Shown here: positions 1 through 9,727 of the stretch, piece after piece
How the letters are laid out: every line of letters begins with the position of its first letter
Numbering within the stretch: the stretch's first letter is position 1
Origin: Symbiodinium sp. CCMP2592
Taxonomy: Eukaryota > Sar > Dinophyceae > Suessiales > Symbiodiniaceae
Assembly (NCBI GenBank): GCA_905221615.1
Contig: CAJNDT010002024.1
Location: 242,169-306,168 of the forward strand
DNA length: 64,000 nucleotides
Reading direction: 5' to 3'
Made by a program: the position numbers and the translations under genes
The notes under the pieces: model-generated
Databases searched by the model: none
What the model saw: only the letters and a program-made list of their open reading frames with translations
Told to the model about the DNA's origin: nothing

Positions 1-163
1 GCGGTCGAGGATCCCGATTGGGAGTTGCAGACCTGCACGCTAGACGGCAGGCTCAGAAACTTCGCTAGGACTTCACCCAGGGTTGCAAGCTTCATCCGTT
101 TGTTGAGGGATTGCTTTTTTCACTGGTGCGTTACAGCCACACAACCGCCGCTGAAGCAAGCAT
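1..163 (+). CDS. Partial exon running in from the left edge, unknown protein
   Basis: Frame 1 is open from base 1 to a TAA at 178. The product reads like real protein (acidic start AVEDPDWELQ, then a basic and hydrophobic stretch). A GTAAGC donor follows at 164, before the stop. I do not recognise the product. The 5' end lies outside the window. Seen: open frame and donor. Inferred: exon of a + strand gene. Confidence 0.45.
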
Positions 164-349
164 GTAAGCAACCCTGCTAAGGCTGAATGGTTGATATGAC
201 GCAGAAGTCGTAGTCATGATTCATGATGGTGGCCATAGCGGCATTGATCCACTAACGCTCTAGCAGGAATGCATCACGACATCTCTAACCCGAAGCCGTA
301 TAGTCCCAGAATATCCGCTTCTCCGGGACACGGAGACTTCAAGCTGCAG

Positions 350-405
350 GCCCTAGACCCTAAACTTTACGGTTTAGGGGTTTAGGGTTAGGGTTTAGCC
401 GCAAA
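350..405 (+). repeat. Telomere-like TTTAGGG array, degenerate
   Basis: Inverted CCCTAAA and TTTAGGG units lie close together. This type of repeat recurs through the window and seems to be intron or intergenic filler, not a chromosome end. Confidence 0.8.
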
Positions 406-683
406 CTTTAAACTCCTACGCGTTTCAGTTCAGCCCTCAGAGCACTATTCATGTAGACTTCGTCTGGAACCGTGAGTTTAGGGTTTAGGCTGGAGTATAG
501 AGGTCCGAGTATGACATCATACTGTACCCCAGCACACTGTTCTGCTTATTCCTGGAGGCTCATGCCCTACGTGTACACCTTTTCAAGGATACCTAGCTTC
601 TGGTTAGGATCTGTTATATACAAAAGTAGGTACCCGAAAAAAAGGGGTAGGGTCTGAGCCTCCAGGTAAGGCCTCTTGTTAGA

Positions 684-770
684 ACTGGATCCCCTCCAAG
701 AGGACTGCAGGAATGGCCTTGGGTGAGCATCTGGAGGTCCAGTGGGTACTGCCCAGGATGGATCGGGTTT
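684..770 (+). CDS. Possible exon, unknown protein
   Basis: An open stretch beginning NWIPSKRTAGMALGEHLEVQ follows a TTAG acceptor. Two GT sites could serve as donor. It is short, and other frames are partly open. No function is suggested. Confidence 0.25.
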
Positions 771-779
771 CGTGTTTAC

Positions 780-895
780 GATGTAAGATTTAGGGGTTTA
801 GCGGTTCGGGGATTTCGGGCTTGGAGTCTGGGGTTTAGGGGTTTAAGGGTTTACGGCTCGGGGTTTGGGATTTTCAGGTGTAGGGTTTAGGGCTT
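780..895 (+). repeat. Degenerate TTTAGGG array
   Basis: Repeated TTTAGG(G) units are broken by point changes. They lie between two open stretches, as expected of intron filler. Confidence 0.75.
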
Positions 896-992
896 ATGAC
901 TTTTGGGATGCGGAGCTAGAAGGGCGCAGATTACACAGATAGAAACAGAAACATTAAACAGTGCAATCAAGCAAGCAAACAAACCAATGCAA

Positions 993-1004
993 CAGATACA
1001 CACA

Positions 1005-1040
<36 letters not shown>
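993..1040 (+). repeat. (AC)n microsatellite
   Basis: A run of AC dinucleotides. The apparent open frames on both strands across it are low-complexity artefacts. Confidence 0.95.
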
Positions 1041-1042
<2 letters not shown>

Positions 1043-1459
1043 GTACACTAAAATCATCTGGAATCTACACCTCCAGCCAAGAATCCGACCCACAAAACCT
1101 TAGACTCAAAAGACTAGCTGTAAAACGTCCCTCGCTTTAATTATGGGCGTCGGCTCCCCCTTCTGTCAAGCAGCGAGCTCCCATCGAGGAGCCGGTATAC
1201 GTCTGTTGCATGTCTGTCGTGTTCATGGTTTAGGGTTCCTATGTTTTCACGGGCTCTCGAAGGCAGTCTTTTTTGCAGGTCGTCATGCTCTATACAAGCC
1301 TATGAAAACCTATCAATCGCTGGTTGGTTTAGCTAGCTAGCAAGGGTACAGTACTAAGCCCTTTTGAGCTGTTTACAAATCTTATGGCCTTATAGCCATG
1401 CTTTATACAAGCAAGCCACTGCAATTTTTCCTTTATGTTCTGGGACCGTCCCTTTGAGG

Positions 1460-1607
1460 TTTGTGGTTTAGGGTTTGGGGTTAGCTAGGTTTAGGGTTTA
1501 CCCATTACCCATAGGCTCCGTAGTAGTTCGTTTTTGGGATTACCTTCTAGGGGGTTTAGGGTTTAGGGTCACAGGTACCCCTAAACCCTAAACCCTAAAC
1601 CCTAGTC
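1460..1607 (+). repeat. Head-to-head TTTAGGG / CCCTAAA pair
   Basis: TTTAGGG units to about 1569 are followed within 20 bases by CCCTAAA units (1580-1604), making a fold-back. Similar inverted pairs lie at 7665-7755, 24290-24362 and 51751-51790. Confidence 0.8.
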
Positions 1608-1611
1608 ACAG

Positions 1612-1706
1612 GTAGCCGTGGCGAGTTTGCTTCGGTACTGCCCTGACTTCACTAGCAACGTGCCGCGGCAGATGGGTTCGGACCGGAGAACTAAGAGCTT
1701 AGAAGG
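1612..1706 (+). CDS. Exon candidate, unknown protein
   Basis: After the acceptor TCACAG at 1606-1611 the frame is open to about 1717 and starts VAVASLLRYCPDFTSNVPRQ. A GTTTAG donor at 1707 is the first unit of the adjoining TTTAGGG array. The stretch sits exactly between two telomere-like arrays, which supports the exon/filler reading. Unrecognised product. Confidence 0.45.
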
Positions 1707-1860
1707 GTTTAGGCTTTAGGGGTTTAGGGTTTAGGTTTAGGGTTTTAGGGGTTTAGGGGTTTGGGGTTATTGGGTTACGGTTTAGGGTTTAGGGTTTTAG
1801 GGGTTTAGGGGTTTGGGGTTAAGGGGTTAAGGGTTTAGGGGTCTAGGGTTTCGGCTTACA
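1688..1860 (+). repeat. Long degenerate TTTAGGG array
   Basis: About 20 imperfect TTTAGGG or TTTAGGGG units, one of the longest runs in the window. Unit length and spacing vary, unlike an active telomere. Confidence 0.85.
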
Positions 1861-1980
1861 AGTTGTTTTTGTGTTTCATAGGGTCTGTTCGTAGGTTTTT
1901 TTTCGTCATGATTTTGCAGGGTTGCACAGGGATTTATTATAGGGTTTGATGGTCCAGCGGTCAAGGCTTGCAAGGTGCAG

Positions 1981-2085
1981 GCTTATGGCGAAACCAGCAG
2001 CCAAAGGAGTTGGACATTGGAGGTTGAGGCCATGCCGTTAGAGTATACCTATCGTCTACACTGTCGTCGTTCTTTTGGTTTTTTA
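1981..2085 (+). CDS. Exon candidate, unknown protein
   Basis: It follows the acceptor GTGCAG (1975-1980) and is open to TAG at 2086. The reading starts AYGETSSQRSWTLEVEAMPL. A GTTGAG donor candidate lies at 2023. Unrecognised. Confidence 0.4.
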
Positions 2086-2521
2086 TAGCCAGGGTTCTAT
2101 AAGGTAACCTTAAAAAGCAACTACAGCAGAGACTATAGGTATGTAGGGTTGTATAGGTTTTCGGGGTTGAGTGGCTTTGGGGCTTAAGACTTGCAGGCCT
2201 CACTCTGAAGCCAACTGGATTCACGAAGACCCCGGCAGCTTCTGGTAGGGACGCTTCACAGCCTTGCCAACCCACTATGACCGACAAGTCCTGCGTTCAC
2301 AAGACCCTAAAGACCCTAAAAACCTCGAAGAGCCTAAAGACGTCAAGCGCTAAAGACCCTGTAAAGACCCTCAAACACCTTACAAAGATCCTACGGACCT
2401 CAAATAGCCCTACAAGCCCACCGCCCTGCATACCCAAAGGGACCAAGCATCATAATAGTTGGTAATTATTTGGGCCCCAAAAGTTTATACTATACCATTA
2501 CTTGGACCCTTTGGCTTGCAG

Positions 2522-2596
2522 CCCCCATCGATTTTTCGGGCCGAGGTCCACTTCCACGTTGGCTTCGAGATGTGGTATCAGCCGTTCTCCGAGTTG
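2522..2596 (+). CDS. Exon candidate, 25 codons, unknown protein
   Basis: A good acceptor (GGCTTGCAG, ending 2521) and a GTAGGC donor at 2597 bound exactly 25 codons with no stop. The reading includes IFRAEVHFHVGFEMWYQPF. Aromatic-rich and globular-looking; no family recognised. Confidence 0.45.
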
Positions 2597-3021
2597 GTAG
2601 GCTCGGGGCCGGGATTCTTAAGTGTTTTAGGGATCTGGTTTTATTTGAACACAATAATGCAACTCCGAGGGGTTCTTCAGTTTTCTTAGGGATCTGGTTC
2701 AATTAAACTCCGAGGGTTTATGTAAAGATAAAATCGCTTTCATGATGGTCTTAAGGGCGCTTGAGGCTCAGGCTGTAGGCCAGAGGGTTGTGCTTATGGG
2801 GTTTTGGGCTGCTTTCCGGCTTAAATATAGGGTTTGCCTAGAGTTTGGCCGCAATAAGTTTAATATGAAACCGAAACCCAAAGGCCTAAACAGCGGTGTA
2901 AGTGTAGGTTCTTGACTTAAGGTGTAGCGGCCGTCGCTAGCATATCCTGGTTCTGGTTTATCCGCAAAGCCGAAACCCTCATCATTGGTCGCTTTGGACT
3001 TTTGGACGTGCGGGCTGGGAG

Positions 3022-3195
3022 TTGTATGATCTAAAAGAGCACATCGCCACTTCGACAACGGCCTCCGTAAGGTTTGTTGCTGTGGCTCGAAGGTTCGGGG
3101 TGATCGAGTTCTTCGAGATTGTGGATTTCGCCACGGCGTCTACCTGGCTTCACCTTCCGAAAGCAGAGCTAAACCGGAACTTTGATCATTCTCAG
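3022..3195 (+). CDS. Exon candidate, 58 codons, unknown protein
   Basis: Bounded by an AG at 3020-3021 and a CAG|GTTC donor at 3196. It is in phase 0 at both ends. The reading (LYDLKEHIATSTTASVRFVA at the start, then FEIVDFATASTWLHLPKAEL) has normal globular composition. No family recognised. Confidence 0.5.
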
Positions 3196-3411
3196 GTTCT
3201 TCAGATATTACAGATATGTTTCGACCCGTTCTGCTAGGGTGCCCTTCGTGAGAAACTCCTGGTAAGGTGTCTTAACCCTGGCCTTTTAGCCGCCAGGGGC
3301 TTGGAGTTAAGGAATACAAATCTTAAGCTTACCACCATTAGGGTTCAGGCATTACGAATGTTCAGGATTTCGATGTTATTTCTTCTGCGGTTTTGGGAAT
3401 CAGGATGTCGT

Positions 3412-3502
3412 AAGTGGGCTCGAGGAGATGTAGAAGTACAAGCTTATTGCGACCTCACCTGCTGCAGTTCGGGGGAGTTCGGGGGCGCCTGCGCAAACCC
3501 AG
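3412..3502 (+). CDS. Exon candidate, unknown protein
   Basis: An open stretch including GDVEVQAYCDLTCCSSGEFG, Cys-rich, ends near a CAG|TAAACC boundary. Short, with no clear acceptor. Confidence 0.3.
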
Positions 3503-3711
3503 TAAACCTACCCCCAAAGTCCCATGTTGTAATTTAGGAATCTACGTAAATTAGAGTAGGGTCCCTAATCCTTTATTAAGGGATTTTGGAAGGTCTGGGA
3601 AGCGCAGCCTGCATCTTCTCAGATGCACCCACCCGCTTCTTCTTCTTCCGTGACTTTCTGCAAGTTTTCGCATACTGTGAATGAGTTGAGTGTTGTCTGT
3701 ATGAATATGTT

Positions 3712-3800
3712 CGTACATGTGTGTATTTATGTCTGTGTGTGTGTGTGTGTGTCTGCGCTTGTGTGCGTGTTCGTAGGTATGCGTGTACGTGTGTACAAAC
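3712..3800 (+). repeat. (GT)n-rich microsatellite
   Basis: GT runs mixed with TGTA. The minus-strand frame across it (Thr/His-rich) is an artefact of the repeat. Confidence 0.85.
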
Positions 3801-4373
3801 TCGGGACAGTTCTGAATCCCAACGTTTTGTTCCGTCAGGATGGTACTTGAGCTCCGTGGGTTTCGACGACGCCACTTGTCAGCATGGGAGTGGAGTTTGA
3901 GCTTCATATGTGGGGTTACAGGGCAGTTCAACCTTGAGCCCCCACTCGGCCTAATGCCCTTTGCTTGTAAACCGTGAGGTATACCCCGCCAAACCTTACA
4001 ATCCTCAACTATCGGATGTAGGGTTTGGTTGCTACAGACCCTCCTCGCAGCAATGCCATCGGAACGTTGGTTCAGGATTTTCTAGAACCACTCGCTCCCG
4101 TCAGGGTGCTAGGTTTCCGTCAACCAACGACCACGTTCCGGAACCGGTCAGCGTCATCCCCATAACATCCAGCACACACCTCGGGACACCTAAACCCCTC
4201 AATCCTAAACTAGCTGAAATCAGATGACCGGACACGGGTCGCGCAGAATTGTTGGGCCACCGGTTCGTAACCGGCGGCCAACTTGAATGCCTAAGCTAAC
4301 CTGCAATAGTAGACGACTAAACCCTTATAAGCCCTACAACACGAAAGCTTAAACCTCGACACTGAACCCGACA

Positions 4374-4462
4374 CCTAGAGGCTCCATGGTAGTTCCTTTT
4401 TGGGCTCATAGTTAGAATCCTATAAGGGGATCCCAAAAAGGAACTACTATGGAGCCTCTGGG
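4374..4462. mobile_element. Hairpin MITE family A, copy 1
   Basis: Inverted arms carrying AGGCTCCATGGTAGTTCC and its complement, with TTTTTGGG/CCCAAAAA inside, around a short AT loop. The right arm ends CTCTGGG followed by TA. Nine copies of this family are in the window. Confidence 0.9.
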
Positions 4463-4534
4463 TACTTATGAACTCCCGAAACCTTACAGGCCCTCCACGC
4501 TAATTCCCACGCCGAAGCGTTACGATGAGGTTCC

Positions 4535-4645
4535 ATTTCGGGTTTAGGGTTTAGGGATTTAGGGTTTAGGGTTTAGGGTTTAGGGGTTTAGGGTTTAGGG
4601 TTTAGGGTTTAAGGATTTAGGGTGTAGAGTTTAGGGTTCCCAAAC
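4535..4645 (+). repeat. TTTAGGG array
   Basis: Near-perfect tandem TTTAGGG units, degenerating towards the right. Confidence 0.9.
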
Positions 4646-5006
4646 ACCTTGGAAAACCACGGGCGCAGGTTCAATTTAAGTCGCTCTAGGGGTTTGGGTT
4701 GGGTTTTGGGCTGATAGGTCTGGGTTGCTGGCTCATGAGGCAGGGCTTGATTGATAGACACCGAACCCCAAGCCTAAAGGCCTAAAACAGAAGCTGTGTC
4801 GAACCGCAAGAGTGGTAGGGCTTGTTCTGTAGAGTCGAACTTCTTGGGTGCCTGCTCTGACTCGGTTTGAAACGAGCTATCCATTTCCGGCAGAAGAAGA
4901 AGCGGACAGAAAACAATGCTAAACTCAACCATGAACGCCCAAACCCTAAACGATAAGCTTTAACAGGCCTGCGGCCCACAACTCCTGAACTGCGCCTGAT
5001 TCTCAG

Positions 5007-5126
5007 GTCAAAATCCTCGAGGCTACGGAGAATGCCATAGTGGGCTTCGACAGCTACAGTGTCCCGCGAGACGCAGCATTCCTGGCATCTCGGATGGCAA
5101 TTTGCAAGCATGGTCGCTTTTTCAGG
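5007..5126 (+). CDS. Exon candidate, 40 codons, unknown protein
   Basis: The acceptor ATTCTCAG ends at 5006 and a GTCAGC donor lies at 5127. There are forty codons in phase 0, beginning VKILEATENAIVGFDSYSVP and ending in a basic RMAICKHGRFFR segment. One of the most protein-like stretches in the window. The 118-codon minus-strand frame over it looks like a shadow. No family recognised. Confidence 0.55.
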
Positions 5127-5469
5127 GTCAGCAGACACCAGAATTCCTAAAGCCTAAACTCTACACCTCAAATCCTTAAACTCCAAACCCTGCTCTAAGT
5201 TTGTAGGTTTAACTCGATGATCGGTTGGCCTGAGAGAAAGAGGAGGTTAGGGAAGTAGGGCATGCATGTTGTAACACAAACAAACGATCGCGACAGATAC
5301 AACAGGTGGCAGTCATGCTAAACCAAAAAGCTACTGGTAAGGATACTATACGGATCCGAACAGAGTACTTCAGACTTACAAGTCTGCCTCAACGGGACTG
5401 AACCTGTCAGGGTTCTAGAGGGGTTTTACGGTAACGCGTACGAACTTTAAAAGTCGTGAGTCTGAACCA

Positions 5470-5549
5470 TACAGTGCCTCCGACGGCCGCAGCTCGCCCT
5501 CGCATGTTTTTCGATAACAACTACATGTATTGGCTTCCCTTAAACCCGT
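5470..5549 (+). CDS. Possible exon, unknown protein
   Basis: After CATACAG (5469-5475) an open stretch contains RPRMFFDNNYMYWLPLNP. A second frame is also open here, so the call is weak. Confidence 0.25.
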
Positions 5550-6190
5550 GAGCCAGCTGCGAGCGTGCAGGGCAGGCTTTCGGGCTTCACATAGGACCCT
5601 GATAGAACTCAGATCCTGTATAGTAGCCTTGCACAACTGTTACGAGAAGAGCCCCTATAGAACCTGTTATCGGAGAAGGCCCGACGAACCCAAACGTTCA
5701 GGGTTAAGGTTTCTGCTCATGTGGTGAGTCTCGTCGTTGGCTGACTTGGAGAGAGCGCTTTGTATCAAGATTCTAAGCCCGAAACCCTGAAATCTAGACC
5801 CTCCACCTGCAGGTGGCAAAGCAAGTTGGTACGTCCTTGGGGTTCGCGCACGCAAGGCTCCTGGGTGGTTGGTTCTGTGTCTTTGAGCCCTGGGGGTGTT
5901 ATGACCCTGCCATTGCTTGAAGATCAGGCTTGAGGTTAGGGTTAAGGTTCATATCGGGAGTTTGGGGTTCAAACTGCAAATTAAAAGCCCCTTGCTCAGT
6001 AACCTGAACAGACCAGGGATTCAGCCCCTAAACCCTAAACCTTCCGGATGTTTCGGTTCTTGAGGGCCACCGCAATCCAGAAAGCGCCAACTAGTTGCCA
6101 GGACTTCGCCGATTGGCAGTAGCTGTTCCCAACACCCACATCGAAAGTTGATATCATGGGGAAGCTATAATACCAACCAATTTCTTGCAG

Positions 6191-6383
6191 CCACGAATAT
6201 TGAGCTTGAAACTTCAGCGCAGCATCCCTCAACCATATTAGCACAAATTCTATGCCTCCAAGCAGCCTTGACTAAACGTGCAAGCAGAATCCAATTGGCA
6301 AGACAAGCTTGCACTACTTCCAAACCACTGAAATCTAGATGCCTACACCCGAATACCTGCACCCGACGTAACCGTAAACCCTA
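6191..6383 (+). CDS. Exon candidate, unknown protein
   Basis: A strong acceptor (CAATTTCTTGCAG, ending 6190) opens a frame that includes ATNIELETSAQHPSTILAQI and a basic tail. Open to a stop in the following CCCTAAA filler. Unrecognised. Confidence 0.45.
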
Positions 6384-6867
6384 AACCCTAACCCGAAACC
6401 CTAAACCCTTCTAAGCCCTGGTCCGGCACTAGTCGCGATTCTCTGAGACATGCCCTACCCAGAAGGGGTGAACCTAAATGCTTTATAGGTCCGAATCCCA
6501 CTACACCCAAAATTGCAAAGTCCAATGCTCTCAAGCCTGAAGCTCTCCACAGATCCTACTCAAAACCGATAATCCGAGTCAGATGCAAACCTGCATACAG
6601 CTTTTTATCCCTGAAAGTTTACATAATCCTTATTGAAGCCCTTTCCAAGCTTGTTCAGGGATCGGCAAGTCTACTTTTGTCGTTGGGTTCCTTTTACATA
6701 AATATGACTAACCCAAAAAAAGTCTGTGCTTTTGCCCAGTGGGCTACAGGACAGCCCAGTTTCTGAACAGTCTATGTAAAGCCCTGCAAGTCCCGTAACA
6801 CCATAGAGCCCTAGAGCACTAAACCTTAGACCTGAATACACATTCCCTCAAACCCTTGTAAGACACC

Positions 6868-6969
6868 CGAAGGGTCCATGTGCCCAAACAGTGTATACCG
6901 CGACCCTAAAGTAGTCGCCAACTAGGTGCTTTGGGCCAAAGGTATACACTATTTGGATACATAGACCCT
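6868..6969. mobile_element. Hairpin MITE family I, copy 1
   Basis: Arms GTCCATGTGCCCAAACAGTG and its approximate complement (CACTATTTGGATACATAGAC) flank an inner TATAC / GTATAC pair. Other copies lie at 47497-47602 and 57800-57905. Confidence 0.75.
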
Positions 6970-7365
6970 TAAACCCTAAACTCTATAGATCCCTTATAGA
7001 ACCCTTATAGTTCCCTTCAAAGAACCCCTTAAAGGAACCGATTTTGGGCACAGGGACCGTTAAAAGCCGGCCCGTGCGACTCCTTCTGAATCCTGGAACG
7101 CTAGGCTTCCAGGTTTAGGGGGATTAGGGTTCAGGGTTTAGGGGATTAGGGTTCAGGGTTTAGGGTTTAGGGTTTAGGGTTTATAGGGTCTAGCGGAACA
7201 AACTCGTCACAGCGTGTTATCATACGCGTGTGGCGCCACACGAAGGCTTATGTAGAAGCCTAGGGCCCCGAACCTTGAAGCCCAACATCTACTGCCACTC
7301 TCTTCCGCTCCAGGGATTGTGTGGTTTATAGGGTTTAAGGTTCAAGGTTCGGGATTTAGGGTTTC

Positions 7366-7478
7366 CTGTCTGGTTCTTAGTAGGGAATGGGGGAATGGAT
7401 TATGGAGGCAATAACTGGGGATTATATAGGGACCACTATAGGATCCATTCCCCCATTCCCTACAAAGCACCAGACAGT
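7366..7478. mobile_element. Hairpin MITE family H, copy 1
   Basis: Arms CTGTCTGG..CTTAGTAGGGAATGG and complement around a short AT loop. The same core (TAGGGAATGGNGGAATGG) bounds copies at 41344 and 56892, where the loop is replaced by trinucleotide repeats. Confidence 0.8.
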
Positions 7479-8130
7479 TTTGTTGGTTTTGAGCTCCGCT
7501 CTTCAGAGCTAAACCCTAAACCCTAGAGTTCCTTTCTTCAGAGCGAGAAGCCGCAGGCTGGATTCCACGAGCGAGCAACTTGCTGGCACCTGGAACCTCG
7601 CATAGCTCTGGCTTTCTGCCCATAGGCTCCATAGTAGTTGCTTTTGTGGTTCATCTTTAGGACCTAAGGTTTAGGGTTTAGGGTCTAGGCTGGGTTTAGG
7701 GACTAATTCCGGAGTTTTCCCTAACCCTAAACCCTAAACCTAAACCCTAAATCCTAAACCGTGATAGTTTTCACCCTTGGGCCCTCGAAGTTTGAGGGCT
7801 GAGGCTCGAGTGCTCTGGGCTCCGTACTTACCGTAGGCTTTCCGAGTCCGGGGCTACACTGTCAGGTCAAGTGCCCGGGAATCCTGGTGGGAAGGAAAGT
7901 TAGGGTTTAGTTCAGGAGTTTAGGATTTAGGCTTAGTTTGCCCAACTTTTAAACCTGTACCCTAGCCCTATTCTACGCCCTAAACCGGTTCGCCTTTTCA
8001 CTTTGAACCAGAGGTGGTATAGTTGTTCAAGAAGCCGGTCGGCTTAGACAGGCCAGGAGCTCGGCTCACCCTGTCCAGGATCTCCTGATACCCCATGCAC
8101 CGACGCCCTAAGTCCTCGAGCTCCTAAAAG

Positions 8131-8159
8131 CACAAATCCGAACAAACTTGTGAAGACAG
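8131..8159 (+). CDS. Exon upstream of family D intron (gene 8.1-8.35 kb)
   Basis: Acceptor CTAAAAG ends at 8130; nine codons (HKSEQTCED) plus two bases follow, then the donor CAG|GTGGGG at 8160. It joins in frame to the exon at 8265, giving a charged, probably coiled-coil or disordered protein of unknown role. Confidence 0.5.
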
Positions 8160-8164
8160 GTGGG

Positions 8165-8261
8165 GGGTTGTCAAAATTATGTTCCTTTTTTGGGTGCCCT
8201 AAACATTAGGTGTCGTATTATAATAAGGACCCCAAAAGGGACCCTAGTATTCACAACCATC
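8165..8261. mobile_element. Hairpin MITE family D, copy 1, acting as an intron
   Basis: Arms GGTTGTCAAAATTATG and complement. Flanked by the 8-bp direct repeat CAGGTGGG at 8157-8164 and 8262-8269. The repeat carries AG|GT, so splicing at 8160 (GT) and 8264 (AG) removes one repeat copy plus the element and leaves the exon as before insertion. Confidence 0.85.
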
Positions 8262-8264
8262 CAG

Positions 8265-8353
8265 GTGGGTGGCAATTCGCTCTTCGCTGGAAAACCTGGA
8301 GATCAAGCAGAGCCTGTCGGACCGGCAGCAGGGGGAACAGAAAGATCGGAACG
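8265..8353 (+). CDS. Exon between D and C elements, charged helical protein
   Basis: Continues the frame from 8159 (AG+G) and reads WVAIRSSLENLEIKQSLSDR followed by QQGEQKDRN. It is open up to a GTTGAT donor at 8354, which is the start of family C copy 1. Highly charged and likely helical. The exon is framed on both sides by transposable elements. No family recognised. Confidence 0.55.
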
Positions 8354-8451
8354 GTTGATGATATAAATCCTGCATTACCCATAATGGGGATGCCATAATT
8401 GTCATAGTTTAGGGTCCTTATGAGGTAATGCAGGGTTTATATCATCAACCG
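8352..8451. mobile_element. Hairpin MITE family C, copy 1
   Basis: Arms CGGTTGATGATATAAATCC and complement, with GCATTACC/GGTAATGC inside. The left arm holds a GTTGAT donor and an AATTAATAG acceptor lies 9 bp past the right arm, so an intron 8354-8460 is plausible. Confidence 0.9.
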
Positions 8452-8767
8452 AATTAATAGGCATGTATATCTCGCTTTGTGCCTATGTGTCTATATCTTA
8501 GATGTTAGAATCGCGGCGTTTTGGGTGCAGCCGAATCGCGCGATTTGGATGGGTATGTATAAAGCGTATAAAGTAGGAGTTGCCGATGTGATCTTGAACG
8601 TAACTGTTGAGACCTCAAAAAACCTGGTAGCTTCTTGAAATGACCGATGTGCTTGAACGAACCGATGAGGATTGACGTGGGTATTTCAACTTCAGATCCA
8701 TTGGAGCTGAGATTGAAATTTCTTTCAAACCCCAATGATTTTTGACGAAACCCAGAAAATCATTTAG

Positions 8768-9005
8768 CCACGGCTGGAGTGGAGCTGGACTACGACATCT
8801 TCTCCCGGAGGTCCGGCCCTCAGTCTCTGGCAGAGACAGACTTCGCAAGACTTTGTTTCGACAGATGCTGGGAACATCATGAAGTGATTCTCATTACGCT
8901 TCGCCCGATAAACTTGACACGTTTCATGTTTCATGGTAGCTGTTGGCAAGCTTCTGCGGGTCGCAGAGTGGAAGTGATGCATTGTCGGTCTCAACATGCT
9001 TTTGT
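8768..9005 (+). CDS. Exon candidate, about 78 codons, unknown protein
   Basis: The acceptor CATTTAG ends at 8767. The reading starts with ATAGVELDYDIFSRRSGPQ, continues through WEHHEVILITLRPINLTRFM, and has normal composition. It stays open into the GC-rich tandem repeat at 9006, where the true end is unclear. A 204-codon frame on the other strand is Pro/Arg-rich repeat and looks like a shadow. Unrecognised. Confidence 0.5.
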
Positions 9006-9352
9006 CGCTGCGGAGGGGCCCGCGACGCGCGGGAGTCCATGCTTCGAAGGTTTGGGGCCTGAAAGGTGAGAAAAGCGGACTCCCACGCGTGGGGGGCCCG
9101 CGACGCGGGGGAGTCCACGATCGGGGAGTTTGGGGCCTGAAAGGTGCGAAAAGGACTCCCACGCGTGGAGGGGCCCGCGGCGCGCGGGAGCCACGATTCG
9201 TTTTTGGGAGTTTGGGCCTTGAAACGTGCGAAAAGCGGACTCCCACGCGTGCTGCTGCGGAGGGCCCCTCCAGCAGGCGGGCCCCGCCGCGTGCGGGAGT
9301 CCAAAATTCGGGAGTAATTTGGGGCTTGAAAACGTGCGAAAAGCGGACTTGC
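9006..9352 (+). repeat. GC-rich tandem repeat, four units of about 80-95 bp
   Basis: Each unit has GGGGCCCGCG.CGCGGGAGTC, then a TTTGGGGCCTGAAAGGTG block, then CGGACTCCCACGCG. Units start near 9006, 9092, 9170 and 9285. Base composition is far more GC-rich than the surroundings. Confidence 0.85.
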
Positions 9353-9396
9353 CGGCTAAACCCAGAAGCCCTGAGCATCCCTTACTGTGCCTGCAG

Positions 9397-9510
9397 GTGG
9401 CACCTCCACGAAAGCAACAGGGTCGCAGCGCTGCTGCTGCGGACAAGGCATCTTCCAAAACTCCACCCCAGAAGCTTTACACCTTTAGGGACTTGAGAAG
9501 GCTTCACACC
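9397..9510 (+). CDS. Exon candidate, Lys/Ala-rich, unknown protein
   Basis: A strong acceptor (TACTGTGCCTGCAG, ending 9396) precedes VAPPRKQQGRSAAAADKASS and a KLYTFRDLRRL segment, open to 9639. The 3' end of the upstream intron (CAGAAGCCCTGAGC..CTTACTGTGCCTGCA) recurs at about 9551-9598, so a second exon may start near 9599. Confidence 0.45.
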
Positions 9511-9727
9511 GCAAGCCTAAAACCCTGTTGCCAAGGTTTTTTGTATAGTTCTATACCAGAAGCCCTGAGCCCTAAACAACCTGGCTTACTGTGCCTGCAT
9601 GAGGCAAGATCAAAGCACGACCATCGGGACAGAGAAGTTTAGTGATTTTTGCGGTGCTGGAAAAAAGCATTCAAACTCCAGCAACCCCACGCCCAACCGG
9701 GCAGGTCTACGACCACTTCTATGTCTT

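Larger units (their letters stand above)
6395..8120. other. Repeat-rich stretch, no gene seen
   Basis: Contains TTTAGGG arrays (7110-7185, 7665-7755), element I copy 1 (6868-6969), element H copy 1 (7366-7478) and a block of the CCTTAAAGG module (6969-7047). I see no convincing exon. Confidence 0.6.

Noticed and set aside
1688..1860. True telomere
   Set aside because: Units are degenerate, in both orientations and scattered over the whole window; there is no terminal array.
4782..5138. 118-codon minus-strand frame
   Set aside because: Overlaps the better-supported + exon at 5007-5126, which has both splice sites in phase.
8764..9378. 204-codon minus-strand open frame
   Set aside because: Pro/Arg/Ser-rich product of the GC-rich tandem repeat; the + strand reading from 8768 is more protein-like.
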